Below are positions 53,169 through 59,792 of a DNA stretch of 59,792 nucleotides, piece by piece. The position numbers and the translations under genes were made by a program. Under the pieces are notes generated by a model. The model was not told the DNA's origin. It made no database searches and saw nothing but the letters and a program-made list of their open reading frames with translations. Every line of letters starts with the position of its first letter. The stretch's first letter is position 1. The DNA is from an uncultured Cytophagales bacterium (GTDB lineage Bacteria > Bacteroidota > Bacteroidia > Cytophagales > Thermonemataceae): contig CALEMF010000037.1 in NCBI GenBank assembly GCA_937911505.1, positions 1 through 59,792 on the forward strand, read 5' to 3'.

Positions 53169-53639
53169 ATGTTGATGAGAAAATACATTGTTTTAGCTTC
53201 CTTCTTGCTGTGTGGTGTCTACTTCTACAACTGTCGTACTACTGCGCAAACGCAAAAAGTCACCCAATCGGTTGCTTCTGATACCATCAAAGCGATTCGC
53301 TTTCCTAATGACGATAGCGAGTTAGCGTTGCTCATGAGAGAAATGTATACCGATACGGAGCAAATACGCCAAGCACTCTTAGCGGGAAAGCTTCCTCCTG
53401 ATTTTAGAGAAAAATTTGCCCAGCTCCATACTGCTACCCCTACCGATAGTAGTACTAAAAATCCGCAGTATGAAGCGATGGGAGCGGCTTTCTTACAACA
53501 TACCCAGCGTATGTATGCGGCCAAAGAGGATTCTACTCGCTTACAGGCGTACGGTTTAATGGTACAAATGTGTATCGCTTGCCACCAAAACCAGTGCCCA
53601 GGCCCTTTGAAGCGCATACAGAAGTTAACGATTCGCTAG
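53169..53639 (+). CDS. Small exported cytochrome c-like protein
   Basis: This 156-residue protein has an N-terminal signal (YIVLASFLLCGVYFYNC) with a Cys at residue 22 that could be lipidated. A long helical region follows, ending in one c-type heme motif, CIACH (135-139), with the segment HQNQCPGPLKRI after it. The arrangement (helical bundle, heme motif near the C-terminus) resembles cytochrome c' or c-556. The electron partner is unknown. It overlaps the 3' end of the convergent HdeD-like gene by 15 nt. Confidence 0.65.
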   Translation: MLMRKYIVLASFLLCGVYFYNCRTTAQTQKVTQSVASDTIKAIRFPNDDSELALLMREMYTDTEQIRQALLAGKLPPDFREKFAQLHTATPTDSSTKNPQYEAMGAAFLQHTQRMYAAKEDSTRLQAYGLMVQMCIACHQNQCPGPLKRIQKLTIR

Positions 53640-54203
53640 CTGATCCAACTCTCTCGCAATTTGACGTTGCATAAGGCGCAGTTTTACGGCCCCTACCACT
53701 ACTAAGACTCCCAACGAGACCATCCCTACCTCTATCCACCATACCAACTGCTCCTCTGTTCTTACAGGATGAAAAATAAGCAGCAGGGCTAACAAGTATG
53801 AAAGTACGCTAGTGGAAAGAAAGACATATCTAAAAAAGGTTCTTTTACGGATTTTTAGGGCGGTTCTTAACTGAACGGTACCAATAAGAAGCGCCCAGAT
53901 GGCTAAGGCAATGTAGGCAGCTTGCGTGGTGATAGAAGGAAGCAAAAGAATGAAAAGACTAAATAGTACATCAAAAGCGCCTTCCATAAGGCTAATGTCC
54001 CAATAACGCTTTCTTATATGAAAAAAGGAGGCAATGATTGTGAAGATTCCACTAAATAAGATCACCAGCCCAAAATACATCAGTAAGTCTTGCAGAGAAA
54101 GGGAAAAAAGGAGGAGCGAACTCGCCCCAAACAAAATGGCTAAAAGTCCTTTCACAATCAATACCCACCAATGGTGCTCATATAAGCGGATGTTAATTTG
54201 CAT
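53625..54203 (-). CDS. HdeD-family (DUF308) membrane protein
   Basis: This 192-residue protein has six predicted transmembrane helices with the HdeD/DUF308 pattern, for example WWVLIVKGLLAILFGASSLL, DLLMYFGLVILFSGIFTI, a SLMEGAFDVLFSLFILLLP helix and GTVQLRTALKIRK. HdeD proteins are linked to acid or envelope stress in enterobacteria; the role here is unknown. Its end overlaps the cytochrome-like gene by 15 nt on the other strand, and it lies 16 nt downstream of pheA on the same strand. Confidence 0.75.
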   Translation of the reverse strand: MQINIRLYEHHWWVLIVKGLLAILFGASSLLLFSLSLQDLLMYFGLVILFSGIFTIIASFFHIRKRYWDISLMEGAFDVLFSLFILLLPSITTQAAYIALAIWALLIGTVQLRTALKIRKRTFFRYVFLSTSVLSYLLALLLIFHPVRTEEQLVWWIEVGMVSLGVLVVVGAVKLRLMQRQIARELDQLANR

Positions 54204-54219
54204 ACATTGTATTAGTTGG

Positions 54220-55302
54220 TTAGCATAGCTTCACGTAACTTCCTAGGCAACGAATCTGTCCCTCATATTTATTAAATATACGTTGTACATTTTCATCTGT
54301 AAAATGCCCTGCAAAGTCTATGTAAAACCAATACTTAAACTTTGCTTCGTTCTTAATCGGATGGCTCTCTATTTTATTAAGATTAATGCCAAAACGATCG
54401 AACTCCTGCAAAAAGACGGCTAAACTTCCCGCCTGATCGGGTAAGTTAGTAAGAATAGTCGTTTTATCTTGCTCACTTTTGTTATTCACAAATTCCTTAC
54501 TAATAATTAAAAAGCGGGTGGCATTATGGGCATTGTCTTCGATGTTTTCAAAAAGTACCGGAAGATCATATATCTTCGCTGCAATCGAAGAGCATAGGGC
54601 GGCGGTAGCGGGTTGCTGTGCGGCCAATTGCGCAGCCATTGAGGTAGAGTTTACATTTACTTGCTCAGCATGTGGGAAGTACTCTCCCAAAAATTGCCGA
54701 CACTGCCTAAAAGCAATACCCTTTGAATAGATTTTTTGAATCGACTGTAAAGCTTCTTCCTTACTGGCCAAAGCAAAATGAATGGGCATAGGAATCTCCG
54801 CTACGATGTGTACTTCACATTCATTAAGTAGATTGACAGTTTCTACAACCGTTCCTTCTTGATTGTTCTCGATAGGGACTACACCAAAGCGTACCCGTTC
54901 GGTATCTACGCTTTCAAACACCGCTTTGATGGTAGAAAGCGGAATGTATTCGCTCATCGCACCAAATCTACTTTCTGCTGCCTGATGAGAAAAGCTACCT
55001 GTGGGACCTAAGTAGGCTACTTTCTCTGGTAATTCCACATTGCGACTAATTGCAAATATCTCTAGAAAAATAGCATCAATCGCCGATCTTTTTAGCACCC
55101 CTTGGCTCAAGCGCTCGAGTCGATCCAATATCTGTTTTTCTCGCTCAGGCCGGTAAATAATGGCATTGTTGGCTTTTTTTAAGTCACCTATGTGCTGTAC
55201 TTCTGCCATTCTTTGCTCTAGTAGCTGGAGCATTTGTCGATCAATCTCGTCGATACGTTCTCTTAGTGTCTGTAAGGTCTGATGCAATTCTTCTTGATTC
55301 AT
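54220..55302 (-). CDS. pheA: Bifunctional chorismate mutase/prephenate dehydratase
   Basis: This 360-residue enzyme makes phenylpyruvate for phenylalanine synthesis. The chorismate mutase domain is residues 1-90 (LRERIDEIDRQMLQLLEQR, GDLKKANN, YRPEREKQIL). The prephenate dehydratase is about 94-275 (VAYLGPTGSFSHQAAESRFG, VVPIENNQEGTVVETV, NSTSMAAQLAA and NATRFLII). The ACT domain is at about 280-360 (LPDQAGSLAVFLQEFDRFGI, LNKIESHPIK), where phenylalanine would give feedback inhibition. The ESHPI motif is the ACT ESRP-type allosteric motif with a conservative change. Confidence 0.95.
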   Translation of the reverse strand: MNQEELHQTLQTLRERIDEIDRQMLQLLEQRMAEVQHIGDLKKANNAIIYRPEREKQILDRLERLSQGVLKRSAIDAIFLEIFAISRNVELPEKVAYLGPTGSFSHQAAESRFGAMSEYIPLSTIKAVFESVDTERVRFGVVPIENNQEGTVVETVNLLNECEVHIVAEIPMPIHFALASKEEALQSIQKIYSKGIAFRQCRQFLGEYFPHAEQVNVNSTSMAAQLAAQQPATAALCSSIAAKIYDLPVLFENIEDNAHNATRFLIISKEFVNNKSEQDKTTILTNLPDQAGSLAVFLQEFDRFGINLNKIESHPIKNEAKFKYWFYIDFAGHFTDENVQRIFNKYEGQIRCLGSYVKLC

Positions 55303-55699
55303 AAAGGCAATACTTTTTAAGTAATTGGCTACAAAGCTACTTAATCTCAGCTATTTCAGCACTATTCTCCTCTATTATTTCCTCAGGAAAAACATTAGTA
55401 GGCATTACGAGTATTCTTGTATAAAACTCATATCAGTATCTAAAGAGTGGCATATAATAGAAGTGCATTACAGGTAATATCGCTTTGAAGCAAAAGGGCT
55501 TAACACAGGTAACATACAAGTAGTTTGCTTTTTCAGCGATACAAAATACCACCTATCAATCTTTGGTCATAGGGCTTCAAAACCTACTTTTTAATTATTA
55601 AATATAACTTTTCAATTATTAAATTTTGTTTTTTTGATTGAAAGTCTATTTTTGTAGGCAAGGAATACAATTATTAAAATCAACTTAATTTCACTACCT
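55303..55699 (+). promoter_or_regulatory. Gene-free gap with the promoter of the lipase gene
   Basis: No gene is seen in this 397-bp gap. Near its end is a promoter for the lipase: TTTG at 55625-55628, an 18-nt spacer and TATTTTTG at 55647-55654, 45 nt before the ATG. Just upstream are two direct copies of AATTATTAAAT (55593-55603 and 55614-55624), spaced 21 bp, two helical turns, possibly an activator site or UP-like element. The pheA promoter should be in the left part; I could not place it. Confidence 0.6.
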
Positions 55700-57553
55700 A
55701 TGACCGCTTCATTACAAAAAATCCTATGCTTTATAGGAATTGTACTTTTACCATATGCTTCTCTTTTTGCGCAGAAGCCTTATTTTCTACCTGCCCCTTC
55801 TGAAAATACCAGAGGAGGCCTCATTGGAGGTGCTGACGACGTGGGTACCATCTACTATGGTGCTGTACCCAGTAATGCAGGGACAAAGCCCGTACTAGTA
55901 TTTATCCATGGCTATACGAGCAATGCCAGTACTTGGTGGGATGGCAACGATATGTACGACCAAGCCTTCAGTGATGGTTATCGTACAGCTTTTGTTTCTG
56001 TCCATCCAGATAAATCTATGTGGACAAACGGAGAGCTGTTCGCCTCTATGCTTACCACTATTACCAATTACTATGGTGTCAATCGAGTAGTGGTAGTAGC
56101 CCACAGTAAAGGAGGCATTGATACCGACGCTGCGCTTATTCACTATGGTGGGTACAGCAAGGTAGAGCGTACCATTACCCTTGGTTCTCCCCATTTTGGT
56201 ACCCAGCTCGCTGACTTAGCTCAGAGTGGTTGGGTTTCGTGGCTTTCAAGTGTATTTGGCCAGAATAACGAAGCCACTTTTGTATTACAAACTGGCTACA
56301 TGAATTATTTTAGGGAAGAAACAGACAACCATCCGAACCGCCCACTGACCAACTTTACTACTTTTGGCACTTGGGGCTATGGAGGTATTCTTTGGTTTTC
56401 GGGGGTTTACCTAGAGGCCAATAGTACAGTGCGTAATTCTGGAGGCAATGATGGTGTTGTACCTTATTACAGTACCATACGTCCTAACTCTGCCGTTATT
56501 TTTGGTGAGAAAGATGGACGTGGTGATCTCAATCATTTTGAGGTAAGTGAAGGGAATGAGATGTGGCGTTATATCAAGGCACAGCTTCCTAGTACAGTAA
56601 CCAGAACACAACCTCCCGTGCTTGCTGCTACCAAAACTAATCCTAATGCAGTAGTATATTCTCGTTCTCAGATTATTAGCTCTAACCAAGGAGGGAATAC
56701 TTTCTTTATTGAGAAAAATGCTAGTAAGGTGAAAGTAGAAGTTTTTCAGTCAAGTCTTTTTGATGAAATACAATTGCTAGACCCACAGAATAAACGCGTA
56801 ATTGGCTTGAATACTACCGATAAGGAACGTTCTTTATTTGGAGGTGATTTGGTAAAAACAGTAGAGTTAAGCGCTCCTGAGGCAGGTATTTATGAAATAC
56901 AATCCCAAGAGCCTTTTGTGGCCATTATTACCACCGAAAATGGCGTAAATGCGCGCTTTAGTAGTGACTTAAACGACGAGAAACTGACCTATCAAGAAGG
57001 GGAGCCTATGCATTTTGCAGTAAGTTTAGAGGGCGCTACCCAAGCTACGGTTACTGGTTCATTAATCAGAACAGGCTCCTTAGACGGCACCAATGATCGT
57101 AGCGAAGAGGCCTTCGTTTTCGAATTATCGCGTAATGCAGCCGGTGTTTATATTGGAACGATCCCTCCTACCCTTCGTACAGGTGTATATTCAGTAAACG
57201 TTGCCGCTGTGGGAGAAGGATTTGAGCGAGATATTGCCACGAGTGTAGCTGTCACGCCAAGCTCACAAGGATTACAGGATGCCGAACCTATTGAGAGAGC
57301 CCTGCAAGTTTATCCAAATCCTTCTGTAGGCAAGGCTACTTTTAGCTTTGCGATTGAAGAGGCAGGTAATCACGCGCTTACCATTTACGATATCACTGGT
57401 AAGCCTATTCAATCTTTCAACTTGTCAGACTTATCGGTAGGACAACACGAAATTGACTGGGAACTCCCTATGGATTTGAGCAACGGGCTGTATTTATACG
57501 AGCTGACCGTTAACGGCAAAAAAATAACGAAAAAGCTCCTGTTAAATAGATAA
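55700..57553 (+). CDS. Secreted lipase/alpha-beta hydrolase with type IX sorting domain
   Basis: This 617-residue protein has a signal peptide (ILCFIGIVLLPYASLFAQ). An alpha/beta hydrolase follows, with the oxyanion His-Gly in VFIHGYTSN (70-71), nucleophile Ser136 in VVAHSKGGID, and SLGSPHFGTQLADLA-like lipase sequence (TLGSPHFGTQLADLAQSG). The nucleophile elbow is AHSKG rather than GHSxG. Middle Ig-like domains follow. The last 85 residues form a type IX CTD type A sorting tail (LQVYPNPSVGKATF, then LYLYELTVNGKKITKKLLL), so the enzyme is exported by the type IX system and anchored or released at the surface. It is likely an extracellular esterase of lipids or polyesters. Confidence 0.88.
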   Translation: MTASLQKILCFIGIVLLPYASLFAQKPYFLPAPSENTRGGLIGGADDVGTIYYGAVPSNAGTKPVLVFIHGYTSNASTWWDGNDMYDQAFSDGYRTAFVSVHPDKSMWTNGELFASMLTTITNYYGVNRVVVVAHSKGGIDTDAALIHYGGYSKVERTITLGSPHFGTQLADLAQSGWVSWLSSVFGQNNEATFVLQTGYMNYFREETDNHPNRPLTNFTTFGTWGYGGILWFSGVYLEANSTVRNSGGNDGVVPYYSTIRPNSAVIFGEKDGRGDLNHFEVSEGNEMWRYIKAQLPSTVTRTQPPVLAATKTNPNAVVYSRSQIISSNQGGNTFFIEKNASKVKVEVFQSSLFDEIQLLDPQNKRVIGLNTTDKERSLFGGDLVKTVELSAPEAGIYEIQSQEPFVAIITTENGVNARFSSDLNDEKLTYQEGEPMHFAVSLEGATQATVTGSLIRTGSLDGTNDRSEEAFVFELSRNAAGVYIGTIPPTLRTGVYSVNVAAVGEGFERDIATSVAVTPSSQGLQDAEPIERALQVYPNPSVGKATFSFAIEEAGNHALTIYDITGKPIQSFNLSDLSVGQHEIDWELPMDLSNGLYLYELTVNGKKITKKLLLNR

Positions 57554-57571
57554 TAGTACAGATTTAATCAT

Positions 57572-57734
57572 TGAACTTGTCTAACATTATTTCTTTTTGC
57601 TACAAATGGTCTATTTTGAGCCCCACTTCGTTACTTTCTTCGTTAAATAGCGCTGCTATTCGCCTCAAAAAGTGCCTCGTTGGTTTCAAAATATCCTCAT
57701 TTTCGCACTAAAACTAAAATATTAGACAAGTTCA
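57572..57734. mobile_element. MITE-like element, 163 bp, with 17-bp terminal inverted repeats
   Basis: TGAACTTGTCTAACATT (57572-57588) and AATATTAGACAAGTTCA (57718-57734) are inverted repeats matching at 16 of 17 positions. They enclose 129 bp that contain no gene but do contain a hairpin (AATAGC-GCT-GCTATT, 57646-57660) inside a larger TTTTGAG/CTCAAAA pair (57614-57620 and 57664-57670). Such short non-coding elements with terminal inverted repeats are typical of non-autonomous transposons. It sits between the lipase stop and the terminator at 57737. No second copy or clear target duplication was seen in this window. Confidence 0.55.
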
Positions 57735-57736
57735 TT

Positions 57737-57774
57737 AAAAACGGCTTTTCTCGATCAATAAAAGCCGTTTTTTT
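57737..57774. terminator. Bidirectional terminator between lipase and hypothetical gene
   Basis: A stem AAAAACGGCTTTT with AAAAGCCGTTTTT around an AT-rich loop, flanked by A and T runs on both sides, fits a terminator for the plus-strand lipase and the minus-strand gene at 57810. Confidence 0.8.
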
Positions 57775-57809
57775 ATTTTAGCTGCCATCGGATACAATTA
57801 CGTATTGTG

Positions 57810-58418
57810 CTACTTGTCTATTCTTAGCGATTCGTAGAGCTCTGTAAATTGATCGTAATGAAAATTGGGAGAAATAACAGGCATTACTTCTTTAAAACTC
57901 TTTGTTTCAAAGCTTTCTGAACCACTTAAGTGATCTAAAATCACCTTTTGCCAGTACAAGAAGCCCTTGGTAGCTCCTAGCAATTTCATATATCCTTCAA
58001 AATCTACGTGTAATGGGCGCGTACTATTCTCAAATTCGAAGTAGTGCATTCCTAGTAAAGATGGCTGCCCTACATAAATACCTACACAGGCTTCGTCTAC
58101 AAAGAAATCAATAATATAGAAGCTTCTTAATGGCGCGTTTGCAGGTGTATGATCAAAGTATACCAAGTCTACTCCATCAGTAAAAGCATCTTTAGTTTTC
58201 AGAATATTGATTGAACCATAATTATCTGGGTTATCGTCATTTACATTCCACTTGAGACGAAAACCGTCCATTTCCTTGTAAAATGCCCTCAATTTTTCAT
58301 CAACCTGTTCTTTCGAGAAGTCTCTTTTTTTTCCTGTATGAATATCTTTAATAGTTACTTCTTTATTGTTTTCGAAGAAGTTTAAGGTAAACTCATCTAT
58401 AAAATTTAAGTAATTCAT
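57810..58418 (-). CDS. Hypothetical protein, possibly SUKH/SMI1-KNR4-like
   Basis: This 202-residue soluble protein has no signal or membrane segment. Segments YKEMDGFRLKWNVND, GSINILKTKDAF, RSFYIIDFFVDEACVGIYVG and KLLGATKGFLYWQKVILDHL resemble SMI1/KNR4-like (SUKH) immunity or regulatory proteins, which often have a MxGFxLxW start and a GxxxGFxYWQ ending. I am not sure of the family. Such proteins can protect against nuclease toxins, but no toxin is next to it. It lies 66 nt downstream of the Sak4-like ATPase on the same strand. Confidence 0.5.
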   Translation of the reverse strand: MNYLNFIDEFTLNFFENNKEVTIKDIHTGKKRDFSKEQVDEKLRAFYKEMDGFRLKWNVNDDNPDNYGSINILKTKDAFTDGVDLVYFDHTPANAPLRSFYIIDFFVDEACVGIYVGQPSLLGMHYFEFENSTRPLHVDFEGYMKLLGATKGFLYWQKVILDHLSGSESFETKSFKEVMPVISPNFHYDQFTELYESLRIDK

Positions 58419-58484
58419 TTTTAAAAATTTATTAGACTGTTTTTAATCGAAAGTCATTTTATAATATCTGAGTAACTAAGCGCT

Positions 58485-59603
58485 TTATTCTGATTCAATA
58501 GACTGTTTCATATCTTCTAGTACTTCTTTGAGCATTTGCGCCGCCACGTTGGCATCAGGAGATAGGCTTTCTTCCATACAAGTTTGTAGATAGGCCGCAT
58601 AAGCATCAGTATAGCTGGCAATTACTTTTTGTCCTTGCTTTACTTGGTGAATGGGTAGTTCTCCCACACTTGCGAGAGCATTCACGCCAAATACCTTGTT
58701 CAGAATATATGCTTTGAATTGACGATCTTTGGTGGCATTAGAAAGACCAATCAGTTGAAAACTCCCTTCAATCTCCGTGAGCACTTGGCTACACTCCTTG
58801 ACACGACTAGAGAGTTTTTCTTCAAAATCCTGAAAAGTATCGGGTAGTTCTTCGCCGTGTACTTCTCTTAGTTCGCCGTCTAGTAAGATTTTGATAGCTG
58901 GGTAAAAATCTTCAAAGCTGGGATTTTGAAAAGTTTTGCCATCGATCATCGTGGTACGATCTTTCAGAATGGTAGCCAAGCGATGCACTGACTTCTCTTC
59001 GCCGAGTGTTTTTTGTACTTTTTCCATTAACACCAATAAGTCGGGCTCAAAAGCGGTTTCATTTTCCACTTTCATCTTGATACCTGCTTTATGAATTTCT
59101 CGCTTGCCTGTTTTTGGGTTTACTTCCGTATCGTAGGCGTAGCCTGCTCTACCTGTAAAGATGATATGTACGTGCGCCATTACAAATACGTCCGAGAAGT
59201 TCTTTTTCCACCTTGGTTTGATGATCCCCCAATCTTGAAATTGTAAGGTATTGCGTTTCTTTTCAGTTTTATAAGCTTCTATAAAATTTTCCCAAACGTG
59301 GGTAATGGAGTCAATAATAAGGATGTCTGCGTTGCCTTCTTCACACCACTGGATGGCTTGATTGAGTGCTGTTAAGCTGCGTTGCCCTTCGGCAATCATC
59401 ACCTCAATACTAAATTTATCAAAGATGTGTTTAAGGGCTTTGAAGGCTTTCTCAGTATCAAAAACGGCAATAGGACGTTTGCTTTGTATGAGCCGATGGA
59501 TGCCAATCGCTAGTTGTGCAGCAGTATAGGTTTTTCCATCGCCCGCGAATCCCTCAAAGGCCACTTTGGCAAAAGGACGGTTATTTTCGAGTTTTGTGAA
59601 CAT
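58485..59603 (-). CDS. Phage-type RecA-like ATPase (AAA_24/Sak4-like)
   Basis: This 372-residue protein has a Walker A motif GFAGDGKTYTA near the N-terminus and a Walker B DILIIDSITHVW, typical of AAA_24 ATPases found in phages (Sak4-like annealing or loading proteins). The middle region has an acid/lysine-rich beta segment (GYAYDTEVNPKTGKREIHKAG), and the C-terminus is a helical tail. Sak4-like proteins help single-strand annealing or replication of phage DNA, so this may mark the end of a prophage or other mobile block that continues beyond the window. No other phage gene is seen inside the window. Confidence 0.7.
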   Translation of the reverse strand: MFTKLENNRPFAKVAFEGFAGDGKTYTAAQLAIGIHRLIQSKRPIAVFDTEKAFKALKHIFDKFSIEVMIAEGQRSLTALNQAIQWCEEGNADILIIDSITHVWENFIEAYKTEKKRNTLQFQDWGIIKPRWKKNFSDVFVMAHVHIIFTGRAGYAYDTEVNPKTGKREIHKAGIKMKVENETAFEPDLLVLMEKVQKTLGEEKSVHRLATILKDRTTMIDGKTFQNPSFEDFYPAIKILLDGELREVHGEELPDTFQDFEEKLSSRVKECSQVLTEIEGSFQLIGLSNATKDRQFKAYILNKVFGVNALASVGELPIHQVKQGQKVIASYTDAYAAYLQTCMEESLSPDANVAAQMLKEVLEDMKQSIESE

Positions 59604-59691
59604 GCTAATTTGTTAAGTGAGTGCACACAAAACTCTTCATTTACTACTGCTTTTTTATGCGGGGTATTAGAAGAAATAAGTACTCAAAGCA

Positions 59692-59722
59692 AAGGGTTAT
59701 GTTCAATAATAACATAACCCTT
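59692..59722. repeat. Perfect 12-bp inverted repeat of unknown role
   Basis: AAGGGTTATGTT (59692-59703) and AACATAACCCTT (59711-59722) form a perfect hairpin with a 7-nt loop. No T run follows on either strand, so a terminator is not the best reading. It lies 89 nt upstream of the Sak4-like gene start. A binding site or element boundary is possible. The remaining sequence to 59792 is open on both strands but too short to call. Confidence 0.5.
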
Positions 59723-59792
59723 CTGTTATCTTGTCCTAAAAAAGCCAAAGCACTTTACGACAAGCATCCCTTCGAAATATTTAGAGCAGTGC

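Overview
The window looks like chromosomal DNA from a member of the Bacteroidota, probably a Cytophagales-like environmental or marine bacterium. Signs seen in the sequence are a type IX secretion plug protein, a PorV/PorQ-like barrel and a lipase with a type IX sorting tail. Other signs are a TPR-CHAT protein, an FtsX-type permease of the large Bacteroidota kind, and promoters of the TTTG-N18-20-TAnnTTTG form. The genus cannot be named from the sequence alone.

Layout, 1-16.3 kb: a truncated XRE regulator diverges from an SMC/OLD-like ATPase. A very large exported TPR-CHAT (caspase-like) protein follows, broken by an in-frame TAG. A MORN-repeat protein and a DUF2490 barrel lie on the other strand. 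Next comes a lower kynurenine-pathway cluster: aminomuconate semialdehyde dehydrogenase (also broken by an in-frame TAG), a transglutaminase-like protein plus a DUF350 membrane protein, RidA-type aminomuconate deaminase, 3-hydroxyanthranilate dioxygenase and ACMS decarboxylase. Together these would take 3-hydroxyanthranilate towards 2-oxo-adipate-type products instead of quinolinate and NAD. A PAP2 phosphatase and the type IX plug protein close the region.

16.3-18.8 kb: about 1.4 kb without genes, a CRISPR array of nine 29-nt repeats with no cas genes in the window, and a second XRE regulator similar to the first. The two XRE genes share an operator-like palindrome (TAYCTTTAMTAAAG).

19-45.7 kb: mostly housekeeping, envelope and regulatory genes. 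They include uvrB, a TauE-type exporter, a class V aminotransferase, an MBOAT acyltransferase, a LytTR regulator, a polysaccharide-lyase-like lipoprotein, an FtsX permease and a thioredoxin-like protein. They also include a uracil-DNA-glycosylase-like protein, outer-membrane proteins, a TetR/thioesterase pair with two identical operators, a subtilase, a photolyase, a PepSY-like protein with a histone H1-like tail and a CoA-transferase.

45.8-59.8 kb: BatA, a patatin, an AlkB-type monooxygenase, a glycerophosphodiesterase, a BlaI/M56 (BlaR1-like) sensor pair with a well defined operator-promoter, small exported proteins, pheA, a type IX secreted lipase, a small MITE-like element and, at the right edge, a Sak4-like phage-type ATPase.

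A low-complexity interspersed repeat (an AAGAC-rich arm followed by a CATTCA-rich arm) sits in at least six intergenic gaps and appears to be a true dispersed family. The strongest unexpected signals are this repeat family, the two amber-interrupted genes, the orphan CRISPR array and the three operator systems.
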